A stretch of 33,810 bases of DNA, from assembly GCA_007129775.1 (NCBI GenBank), contig SKUV01000378.1, forward strand, positions 1 to 33,810, read 5' to 3'. The notes below the pieces were generated by a model. That model saw only the letters and a list, made by a program, of their open reading frames with translations, was not told where the DNA came from and did not search any database. This document shows positions 1 to 12,000 of the stretch, piece after piece (the first letter of the stretch is position 1; each line of letters starts with the position of its first letter). The position numbers and the translations under genes are program-made. This stretch comes from Paracoccaceae bacterium (GTDB taxonomy: Bacteria; Pseudomonadota; Alphaproteobacteria; Rhodobacterales; Rhodobacteraceae).

Positions 1-3000
1 CCCTCGACCTCCAGCACGAAGCCCTGCACCGCCACCGCGCCGCGGCTGTCGAAGGCCTGCAGCATGACCGCGACGCTTGCCGCCGCATCCGCGCCGGGGG
101 TCCATGTCACCGCGCCGGTAACCGGGTCCAGCGTCATGCCTTCGGGGCCCGAAAGCAGATGATAGAGCACCGCCTGCCCGTCGGGATCCTCGGCGGCGAC
201 GGTGAATTCATAGGCTTCACCCGGCACCGCCCGCTCGGTCGGCGGGGTGGTGGTGAAGACCGGCGCGCGATTGGGCGACTGGGCCGCGACAATGCCGCTG
301 GAAAACAGCACGCGCTGGCGGTCGGGCGTGGCAATGGCGATGGTCTGGCCGCTGGTCGTGGCACCCGGGGCAAGGCGCCCGTCTTCAGGCAGCGAAGCCG
401 ACAGATCGATCAGCCACAGCCCCTCGGGCGTCTGGCCGAGGCTGTCGGTGGGCAGGCCCGGATAGCCGCGCGCGGGGTCCAGCGTCAGCATCGCCGGCAG
501 TCGCACCTCGCCGTCGGACCGGTTGAGGACCGTCACGTCATAGCTGATCGTGCCCAGCCCGCGATCATAGCGCGTGGCGGTAAAGGTGATATCGAGCAGC
601 GTCGACAGATCATCGATCCCCTCGAAGGCGGTGACGTGATCCTCTACCATCCGCAGCCCGAAGACCGAGGTGACATGCCGCTTCACCGTCAGCGTGTAAT
701 CGTCGGGCAGGAGCGCGCCCACGTTGAGCATCACCGTCCGGCTGGCCACATCATAGACCACCGCCGTCGGGGTGACCGTGCCGACAGTGGCGCCCTCCAG
801 CACGTAATTGTCGGGGTTCGTCACCGATCCGGCGGCCTTCGGCCCGCCGTTGAACATGTCCTGATCGAAGCGCACGGTCAGCACCGGCTGCGGCAGCGGC
901 ACGAGCGCCGCATCGGGCGGGTTGGTGGCCTGCACCGAAGGGGCATAGGCCGGCTGGATCGAATCCACCTGCCCCGATTGCGACACCAGCACCCGGCCTT
1001 CGGAGGTGGCGATGACCACATCGCCGCGGGTGCCGCCGCGTGCCAGATCGATCCGGCGCATGGTGGCGAGGTCGACCATCGTCAGCGCGGAGCCTTCCTG
1101 CGCCGCCCCGGTCCCGGTGATCCGGCCGGTGCTGGCGCTAACGAACAGCAGATCCTCAAGCAGCGTGCCGGCCTGACCGAAGGCGATGGAGTCGATCTCG
1201 CTGTCGAACCGCAGCATGATCTCGGCGCGCTGGCGCTCGGTAAAGCGCACGACCTGCGCTCGGTCGGGCCATGTCACCGCCCACAGATCGCCATAGGCAT
1301 CGAAGGCCAGCGAACCCACGCGCAGATTCTCGTCACGGCTGAACTGCGCAAAGCGGCCGGTCTCCGGATCGAAGGTCACGACGCCGGAATTCGCCCCAAG
1401 ATAAAGCTTGCCCGTGCCCGGGTCGATGGCAAGGCCCAGCGTCAGCCCCTCGCCATGGCGCGCGATCACGCCACCGGTGGCCGGATCGAGCTGCAAGAGC
1501 GCCCCGCCTCCTGTGGTGGCCCAGATGCGGCCCTCGGCATCCTCGGCCAGATGGAAGATCGGCTCGTCGTGGTGATACAGCAGCGTCCCGGCCCCGGCCT
1601 CGCCGCCATCGGGGGTGAAAAGGTGCAATTCGCCCCGGTTCGCCCCGCCCGACACGAGGATAGCGCCGTCAGAGCGTTCAAGCAGCGCCATGGGCGCGAT
1701 GCCGCCCAGCGACCCTGTGATCCCGGTGGCAAAGGCGCTGGCCACGAAGGGGCTGAGCACGCTGTCGAATTCCGCCGGCCGTGTCAGCGGATCAGCGGCC
1801 GGCACCTGCGCCTCGGCCAGTGCGAAAAGCATGCTGGGCGAGGGCGTGTCCACCGCCGGCGGCGGCTGGCCGAAATTCGGGGGAGTGGCTGCCTCGACCT
1901 GCGCCGGCGCGCCGATACTCACCGGCTGGCCGTCGGATGTGATCGCGCCACCGTCGCGCGGCCGCTCCACATTGCCGGCGATATCGGTGGCAATGGCAAG
2001 GAATTCATACGCCACCCCGGCGCGGCCCTCGAAGATGCGGCTTCCAGCCTCCGCCTCAATCCGGCGCTCGAAGATGCGGAAATCGCCGCCATCCTCGGCG
2101 ACATAGAGCGTCACATGCCGCACACCCGAGCCGCCGGTATCGTCGGTCGCGGCCCATGAAAGCTCGAAACTGTCGGTGCCTTCGATCCGCTCCACCGCAA
2201 GCTCGGTTACCGGGGCGGTGCCGTCGACCACCTGCGCCAGCGCCAGGGTTTCTTCGGGCGCGAGGGTGTCATAGATCACCCGCGCCTGCGACACGATCTC
2301 GGTTCCCGTCTCGATATCGGCGCGCGGCCGCACCGTGTAGGAGGCAAAGCCCGCCCCGCCCCCGCCGGCGGCATTCGGCGGCAGCAGACCCGCCGTCACA
2401 TCCTGCAGTTCCGCCCCCGTCAGCGGATCAATGGCCTGAAACACCCAGCGCGCGCTGGCCGGGTCCTGATAGATGTCGACCCCCGCCGAGACCCGCAGCA
2501 CGAAACCGCGCGTGTCGGAAAAGTCGATCTCGTCCTGATAGAACCAGCGGCCCGGCGGCACCTTGATCGAAATATCGCCGATCCGGATGTCACCCAATTC
2601 GAAGGAGCGCGCGTCGAGATCACTGTCGAGCCGCGTGACGATCTCGATCCGGTTGGCATGGGCCGAGGATTGGGCGTCGTTCTCGAAACGGATGGTATAG
2701 GGCAGCCGCGCGCTGGCGGGCAGCCAGCCCATCGTCTCCAAGGTTTGCGGTCCGATCAGCGAGGCCAGCCGCCCGGCATTGGCCGGATCGCTGAAAAACC
2801 GCGCGAAATCCAGCGCCTCGAAAGCCTGCGCATCGATGGAGCCCTGCTGGTCGATCAGGAAATCCGCCGGCAGCGCGGCGCCGCGATTCTCGAACGGCAC
2901 CCACGGGGTATAGATGCGCACGGCCTCGAAATGGGTGGGGTTCGTCAGCCCGAGGTCGTAATCGGCGAATTCGGGCAACAGCGGCACCGGGATCTCGCCG

Positions 3001-6000
3001 CTGTAGCGTTCGCTGCGGCGCTCTTCCCAGAAATCGATCTCGGCCATGAGCGTTTCGTCATGGCCGTAAAGCCGGCGCAAATCTTCGAAGAAGCCGAGCA
3101 CATCGGCGGTGGCGCGAATCTCCGCGCCGCCGGGGCCGAACAGCAGGCCCGAGGCCAGCAACGACATCAGCGACAGGATCTCGGGCCGCTCGCGGATCGG
3201 CGGCGTGGCGCCGTCGTCACGCAGAATTCCGGCTTGTTCCAGCCCGGCAAGATAAAGGTTGACCCATGCCTCCGGGTCGCCGGCCAGCGCGATCAGTGGG
3301 CCGGGGGCGTTTTCGCTGCTCAGGATCGCCTCGCGCAGGTCGAGCGCGAAGGCGCGCTGATGCTCCACGAATTCCGCACGCGTCATCGAAGTGGCGGCAG
3401 CGAAGACATGCCAGCGGAACGGGATGAAGGGGATCTCGTCGCGCGACGGTTTGGCGGCGTTGGACTCGTAAAGCTCCACAAAGGGGAAATCGGCGAGCGT
3501 GGAACCAAGCTGCGGATTGATCTCGCTGGCGCGCTCCACCACCGCGGCGAACCAGTCTTCGATGCCCGCGGGGCCATCGGCCAGCAGATCGTCAAGGCCG
3601 GGCAAAAGCGCCGACATCCGGTCGCGGAAGGCATCGAACGCCTCGTCATGCAACTCGCGCAGCCCCGGATAAGTGGCGACATTGAAGCTGAAGCCGGTAA
3701 AGCCATCTGCCGGCATGTCGAGCAGATATCCCGAGGTGGTCAGTTGCCCGTCGGTGTTGACGATGCTTTCCAGCCCGGCCCAGAAGACATCCTCGTTCGG
3801 CCCGCCCGCAGCGCCAGGCGGCGTGCCGCGCACATTGGTGAAGAAGTCCAGAAACTGCAGGCCGAAGACAAACGGATTCACGTGCAATTCGGGCACGCCA
3901 AGCTGGAAAAACGTATACGGCGCATCGAGGTTGTTGAGGTTCTGGAGCGCAACCGAGAAGGTCTCGCTCTCGCCGGGCAGGACGATGCGCGGGCCACCGA
4001 TGCCGATGGTCACATCGCCCTCGATCGCCCGTTCCACCAGAAAACGGTAAGGCAGCACCGCCTTCTCTCCCGACGGGTTCGTGACGACCACGTCGTACAG
4101 CCCGCGCGGCGCGCCGCTGAGATCGAAATTGGCGATGATCCGGCTGCTGTCGATCACCCGCCAGTTGCTGGGCGCGTATTCCGCCACGCCCGGCCGGATC
4201 AGCCGCACCGTTGCCTGAGGGTGGAATTGCGCGCCGGTGATCACCGTGGTGACGAAGGATGAATCGCCCCCGCGATCTGCCGCGATGTCGGTGATCTGAA
4301 GCGGCAGAAGCTCCGCCAGAAGCGTGATGTCGGCGCCTTCGGCATCGCCCGAGAAATTGCGCACCTTGACGTAATAGGTGCCCGGTTCGGTCGAGGGCAC
4401 GAGCGCCACCAGATCGGACGAGATCGGCCCCTGATAGGTCGCGTCAAAGGCGTTGGGGCCGGGCAGCGCGTCGTGTCGCAGATAGATCTCGTTCAGTGCG
4501 GTCGGGTCGGTGGAATTCAGCTTGACCCGCATTGTCGCGCCCGGCGGCACGGTGATCTGCCAGATCTTCTCGGCCCCCGCGGCCAGATGGGTGGACAGCG
4601 GGGTGTTCAGTGTCAGGTGATCCACGGCGACCACCAGCGTATCGGCCGATGCGGTGGTGTTGTTCGTTGTGAAATCCCCCTCATAGACCTGATTGAAGAT
4701 GTCAGTGCGCACGATCACGCGATAGCTGCCGGGGGTCAGCGCCGGCATGATCGTCGTCAACTCCATCTCGCGGCTTTCGCCGGGCAAAAGCGGCCCGCTG
4801 GTCTGCGCCCGGCCAAGCGGCAGATCACCCAGATCCCAAGTGCCATCGGTCGAAAGGAAGACCGCGTCCGACCACATGCCTTCGGCGGTCACGCTGTCGG
4901 ACTGGTTGGTGACGGTCCAGCGGATCGTGACCGGATCGCCCGCGCGGGCATTGGAGGGGATCTCGATCGCCGTCACCTCCAGATCGGTGGGCGGCGGCTG
5001 TTCGAAGATCACCGGAAGGGGGGTGCGGCGGTCGTTGTCGTTCTCGTTGTCGTCCTCGAAGACATCGCCGCGCGGGCCATAGCGCGGCGGGTCGGTGATG
5101 ACGAACAGATAATGCGCATCGCCCGGCAGGTCGCGCGGCGCGACCAGCGTGCGGGTGACGGTATAGCTTTCGCCCGCGCCGAGCCCGCCGATGTGGCGAT
5201 ACTCGGACACGAAGCGGTCGCCGCGCAGGTCGAGCACCTGATCACGGCTGAAATAGATCAGGTCCGTCCATTCGTCCTGCTGGAATGGCGTCGGGCCGCC
5301 GGTGTTGGTGACGGTATAGCTGATCTCGAATGTCTGGCCGCGGGTGACGCGCTCCGGCATCACCAGCCCGGTCACCTGCAGATTGGGCGCGTCGGCTGCA
5401 TCGATGGTGACGGGCGCAGCGGTTGTGTTCGTGCCCTCGCCCTGAAATTCGCGCACCTTGCCGGTAGGATCGCCGCGCACCCCGTTCAGCCGTGGCGAGA
5501 TCGTGGATTGCGCGAGGTTCGATTGCCCCAGGCCGCTGTCGGCCGCGGCGATGATGTGGAAATCGCCCTCGATCTCGAACGGCAGGGTTACCGTGACGGT
5601 CGCGGTATAGCTTTCGCCCGCTTCCAGTATTCCGTCGCGATTATGCGCGGCCAGCACCTCGCGCCCGTCAACCTCGCGCCGCAGCAGAAAATCCCCTTCG
5701 TCGAGCGCAGCGTCAACCGAAAGATAGACGCGGTCAGCCCAGGCATCCTCGCGCGTGGCGCGGTTGCCGACGTTGGTTACGGTGAAGGTGATATCGATGG
5801 TTTGCCCCGCAACCAGCCCCTGAGGAACCACCAGATCGGTGACCTGCAGGTCAGGCTCGGCATAGATCACCGGGACGACCGCGCTCAGGCGCTCTCCCGC
5901 TGGGTCCTCATAGGCCAGCCGCTCGAAACGCAGGAGCTGCATCGGGCCGGAGCGGCTGTTGAACCACCAGCCACGTTCCTGCGCGAGTTTGCCCGAATTG

Positions 6001-9000
6001 GTGTTGGTGATGACGTGGATGTAATGATCGCCCGAGATGCCGGCTGGCAGCGTCACCTCGACCGCGCGCGAATAGCTTTCGCCACCGCCGAGGGGGGTGC
6101 TGTTGGAAATGTTGACGCCCTGCAGAAGGGTGGCGCGGTTCTGGATGAACACCGGATCGGGCGAGACCCAGATTTCGTCGCGCCAGAAGGCCGTACCTTC
6201 CCATATCGGCACGTCGCTGTCGTTGGTGACGGTATAGGCGACCTCGATCTTCTCGCCCGAATAGGCGGGGCCGGAGGGCGTGACCTCGGTCACCCGCAGG
6301 TCCGGCACGGCACGGGTGACGCTCGTCGTGCTAAGGGCGGTATTGTCGTCGGGGTCGGTGTCGCCCGGGGTCTGGGCGCGCACCACCAGATAGCTGCCGG
6401 CCAGGCCCGGCGGCAGATCATAGCTGCGCGTCAGCGTCACCGTCTCGCCCGCCGCAACGCGGAAATTGCGCAGCGTCTCCAGTGTCCAGCGCTCCGCGCC
6501 CGAGACGCTGAAGCCCGGCGCCGAGGTCAGAACGATGTCGATCTGGTTGTTGGCAGCACCCGTACCGCTGTTGGTGAGGCTGAATTCCACCTCGAACCGG
6601 TTCTCACCGTTCAGCCCGGAGACCGCGCTTTCGGTGACCGCGGTGATGGCGACGGCGATTTCCGGGTTCACCACCGGCGGCGGGTCGCCGATGATCTGGA
6701 GCGCGTTGGGCCGGCCCGGCTGCACCCCGCCACCTGCCTTGTAATTGTTGGAGTTCAACTCGTTCGGATCGTCGGGGTTGACGTTGACCGCCAGAGTGTC
6801 CTCCAGCAGCGTCGCATAGGGGTCAACCCAAGGGGTGATGTAGTAATTGCCCGACACGACCTTGTCGGGCAGTTGCAGGGTCACCGTCCGGTCATAGCCC
6901 TGCCCCACATCGAGGATGCCATCGGCATAGGTCAGCGTCTTGAGCAGCACATCGCCCTTGCCCGGGTGCGGGCGCGTGCGGTCGGTGGTCAGCCAGATCT
7001 GCTCGACCCATTCACCCAGATTCGTGGGGCCGGCACCGCGGTTGGTGACACTGTAGGTCGCGGTGATCTGCGTGCCCTCGAAGGCCTGAACCGGCGTGAC
7101 CACATCGTGCACCACGATATCGGCCAGCGCCATCGGCTCCACATACAACTCATGCACGGTGACGTTGTTGTTGGCATTGGGCCATTCGTCCACGGCGTTG
7201 CCGCTGTCGGTATGCACCAGCAGATAGACCGTGCCGCGAAAGCGTTCGGGGATGCGGAAGCTGACTTCCTGGCTCAGATACTCCTCGCCCGGTGCAAGGG
7301 CCGCCTCGTTCGAGAAATGCCCCAGCAGGATGTCGTCGGCGCTGACCTTCTGGTCGAGCGACAGATAGACCGAGTCGGTCCAGTTCGGCACATCGGTGGG
7401 CACGGTGCCCTGATTGATGACGGTCCAGCGCAACGCGCCGGTGGCGCCGGCATCCAGTTGATCCGGCGCCAAGATCGAGGAAACCTGCAGATCGGGCCGG
7501 GGCAGGACCGTGACGGTGATCTGGGCATCCTGCACGCTTTCGTTGTCGGCCTCGCCGCCGTGCTCGTAGATGGCATTGCCCACATCGGTATGGACCACGA
7601 CACGGAAGACCCCGGTCAGTTGCGGCGGGATCATGACCTGCGCGGTGCGGCTGTAACTGGTGCCGGCCTGCAGCGTGCCGGAATAGGTGAAATTGCCCAG
7701 CACCACATCCTTGCCGCCATCAGCCGGGCGCAGCAGAACCCGGTCTTCCCAGACGCCCGCGGCGGCACCGGTGCCGTCGTTGCGCACCGTCCAGCTCACA
7801 TCGATGGCCGAGCCTTCGGGCGTGGTTTCGGGTGCGGTCAGGGCCGTCACGATCAGATTCGGCGGTGGGGTCAGCGCCACATCCACCGCCTCCGACATGC
7901 CCTTGTTGCCGTCATCGGTGAAGATGAACTCGAAAGGCGCGCCGAAGGTGCGGGAAAAGACACGGTCGGTGCCCGGCGTCTCGACAAAGAAATAGGCCGG
8001 GCCGGTCCAGCCTTCGGGGATCATCACCTGCACGTCGCGGGTATAGCTGGCGCCGACGCCAAGAAACCCGATCTGCGAGAACCGGCCCAGAAGGCTGCGG
8101 TCGTTACCTTCGGGATTGTCGGCAATATAGACGCGATCTTCCCAGCTTGAGGTATTGGTCAGCCCGATGCCGTCGTTGCGCACCGTCCAGCTTAGCGGCA
8201 TCAACTGGCCCGACAGGGCGGTGTCGGGCGCCGCGACCTCCTCGACCACCAGATCGGCATAGGGTATGGGCGCCACATCGACGAACCCGTCGAGCTTGAG
8301 CATGTTGTCGGCCTTCAGCCCGTTCTCGAAGACCGCGCCATCAGCGTCGGTGACGACGAACAAGGTAAAGCGGCCGTTGGTGCCCGGCGGCATCACAATC
8401 TCTTCGGATCGGGTGTAGCTTTGCCCCGGGGCAAGGCCGCCGGTATGGGTGAAACGACCGATTTCAATGTCATCAGCGGTGCCCAATACGCCGTCGCGCG
8501 TCAGCACCAGCCGGTCGACCCATTCGTCGGTGATGCCCGCGCCCGGGCCGGTGTTGGCCACGGTCCAGCTTATCGTGATGGGCGCGGGGTCGGCCACTGT
8601 CAGCGCCGGCGCCGCGACCTCTTCCACCACCAGATTGGCAAAGGGCGACAGCGCGATATCGAGCGCGGCGGTGGCGGTGTTGTCATCCTCCGCCCCCGGC
8701 TCCACGATCTGGTCAAGCGCGTCGGTCTGGACAACGACATACCACGCGCCCGAAACATGGATGGGCAGGACCACATCGGCGAAGGTCGACAGCGTATCGC
8801 CCGCCCCGAAAGGCAGGTCGGCCCCGGTCTCGAACTCGGCCAGCAGGATCGCACCGTCATCAACCTCACCGGTCTGCGACAGCCATATCCGGTCGGACCA
8901 GCCGGTCTGGACCGGCCCGGCGCCGGTGTTCGACACCACCCAGTCCACACGCAAGGTATCGCCCGAGGCGTGGGGCCCATCCGACAGCACGACACCCGAG

Positions 9001-12000
9001 GCCACGAGATTCGGATGCAGCAGCGACACCGGGTCGGCCTGCAGGAGGTTGTTGTCCAGCCGGCCATCCTCGAACACGCGGTCGAGCCGGTCGGTGCGCA
9101 CAGCCAACTGGAATTCGCCCACGCCCAGCGCCGGGATGGTGACGGTTTCAGTGATCGTATAGCTTTCGCCCGGCGCCAGGTCGAAGCTGCGCGGGATCAC
9201 CCGCAGCGACATCCCGTTGGCCGACAGGCCGGGACCGAAGATCAGGATTTGATCGTCCCAAGGCGCGCGGGCGGTGGCGTCGCCGTCGTTGCGGATGGTG
9301 AATGTCACCTCCGCCTGTCCGCCCGGCACCAGCAGATCGGGCCCGATCACCTCGGTCACGGCCAGATCGGCGGCGGGTGCGGCCAGAACAGTGAACGTCG
9401 CCGCGCTGGCGCGGGTGTTGTTGTCCAGCGCGCCGCGTTCAAAGACCGCGTTGGTCGCGTCGGTCTCGACAATCACAAAATAGTCGCCCAAGAGCCCCGG
9501 CGGCAGGGTGAAGCTGCGCGCCACGCTGTAGCTTTCGCCCACGTTCAGCGCCACCACGCGCTCGGCCTCGCCCAGCAACACATCGTCGGCGCCGCGCTCG
9601 GGCGCGCGAGCGAGCCAGACGCGATCAATCCAGCCGCCCTCGGGCGGCTCCAGCGGATCGGGGCCGAGGTTGGCAACGCGCCACGAAATCGCCAGATCCT
9701 CCCCCGGCTGGAAATCGCCCGTGGGCGCCACGAGCGCCTGCACGGCAAGATCAGCGGCGGGCGAGGCCAGCGCGATCTGCGCCCCGGCCACGTTGTCGTC
9801 GCGGGTGTCGGGCTCGGTCACCGCCTGCGTTGCGTCGGTTTCGACAAACAGCCAGACATCACCCTCGATTCCCGCCGGCAGCAGGATATCGGCGCTGATC
9901 GAATACTCCGCCCCGGGCTGCAACCCGCCCGCGCGCGCCACCTCGGCCAAAAGCACATCGTCGGCGCCGCCCGGCTGATCGTCCAGCGACAGCCAGACGC
10001 GATCCACCCATGCATCGGCATCGGTCGGCGCGGCGCCGATATTCTCGACCTCCCAGACGATCTGCGCGGACTCGCCGCCGCGCGGATCGGCGGGCAGGCC
10101 GGTGATCCGCGCGACCAGATCGGGATAGGCGCGGGCAATCGCGGTGACGGTGATGCTAGCGGAATTGTTGCCCTCGGCTTGCGCGATGGTCAGCCCGTCG
10201 CGCGCCTCGTTCAACGTACCCTGCCCGGCTGTGTTCTGGTCGGCGGTGACCGTGATCGTGAAATCGCCCACCCCGGCAAGCCCGTCGGGCAGGTGCAGAA
10301 CCACCTCGCGCGCGGCCTCCGCGCCGGGGGCCAGAGGGTCTGCCTGCACCGCCAGGGCGGTGTCGTGGATCACCTGATTGTCGGCCTGCCGGACGATGCG
10401 CACCCGCTCGAACCAGTCGCCCGGGGTCGTCGCCGCACCTTCGTTGCGCGTCGTCCACCGGATGGTGAGCGGGCCTCCGGCTTCAGGCGCGTCTTCTGCA
10501 ACCGAAAGTTCGGGCACCACCAGATCGGGTGCCGAGGCCCGTTGCAAAAGTATGGTGTTGTTGGTCTCGCCTGTGCCCTCCGGGTTGGTCTCGAAAATCT
10601 CGTCGCGGCTGTCCACGGTGATGGCGAAGTCGTAAAGCCCGGTGCCGTCGATCCCGGCCGGCCAGCCGAAGACCATGCTGCGCGCGCGCGTTTCCTCCGC
10701 CCCCAGCGGAGTGGTGTTGTCGTCGCGCAGATCGAAGGTCGCCACAACGCGGTTGGTGGAACGGTTGGTGATCACCAGCCGCTCTGTCCATGCATTCGGG
10801 GTTGGCGCGGTGCCGGCGTTGACCGTCGCCCAGGTGACTGTGACGCTTTCGCCCGGGCCCCAGCCCGCAGGCGGCGACAGCGCCAGATCCTGCGGCACGA
10901 GATCGATATAGGGCGCAAGCGTGACCTGAAGCGGCAGGTCGGCGGCGTTGTTCAACTCCGCCGTGCCCTCGGGGTTGGATTCCTCGATGTCGTTGTTGAT
11001 ATCGAGCCGCAGCGCCGCCACCAGGGCGCCGACCGCGAGCATCCCCGGCGGCAGCGTCAGGCTGACCGATTGGGTGATCGTCTCGCCCGGCGCGATCGGC
11101 CCGGTTCCGGTGGTGTCATGGGGCACGATCACATCAGCGAGGATCTGGCCGGTATCGACCCGACGGATCGTGACGCGGTTGGCGAAATCGCCCTCCACCG
11201 GCAGATCGCCGGAATTGGCGATGGTCCATGTCAGCGGCACCTGCCCGCCCGAAAGCAGCGGATCATCGGTATCCAGCCCGAACTCCGCAACCGTCAGATC
11301 GGGGCCGGGCTGGGTTTCGAGCCCGGCCAGCCGGATCGGTGCCATGACCGGGTTGGCGTAGATGTTGAAGGCGAAAGGCCGCGTCTCGGGCGAGGCGATC
11401 CGCCCCTCCACCAGCAGAACGTAAGTGCCGGTCTCGGGCAAGGCGAGCGTCGGCACATCATCGGACAGACGTTCCGAGAAAACCTGCCGCCCGAACGGAT
11501 CGATCAGGCGCCATTGCGACAGGTTGTTGCCCTCGGTCCGGTCAAAGAAGAACCGCTCTCCCTCGGTCGCGTCGAAGGTGAAGATGCGGGTCTCGGACCC
11601 CGGGGCCAGTTGCCCCGCGACCGGAGTGCCAGGCACCAGAGGCTGCGCGGCGTTCATGTCGAGCAGGCTGAAGCTGTAATCGCCCGTGGTGCCGCCGCTC
11701 GTTCTTATGGTGAAGGTGTATTCGCCCTCGATCAGATGAAACAGCGGCGCGGTGCTTGCGCTGGTGCTGTCGGAGGACTGGAAGTTGCGGCTGCCCTCCA
11801 GCCCGCGCGGGCCGGTCAGATCCCATGTCCAGTTCGTGGCATTCGGCGCCAGCACATCGACATAGACAAAGCCCGGCGCGGTCACCGTGAAGGTATAGCG
11901 GTCGCGCTGGCCGGGCAGGTCGATGCTGCCCGCAGCAGTCTCGTTCAGCGCAAGCGGAAGGACATTGGCGCCGAGCGAGACCAGCCGGAAGGAATGTGTG

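Noticed and set aside
1024..5490. Four RGD tripeptides in the giant protein (near 5475, 5210, 5070 and 1030)
   Set aside because: In over 7,000 residues rich in Arg, Gly and Asp, a few RGD tripeptides are expected by chance. The contexts are not alike.
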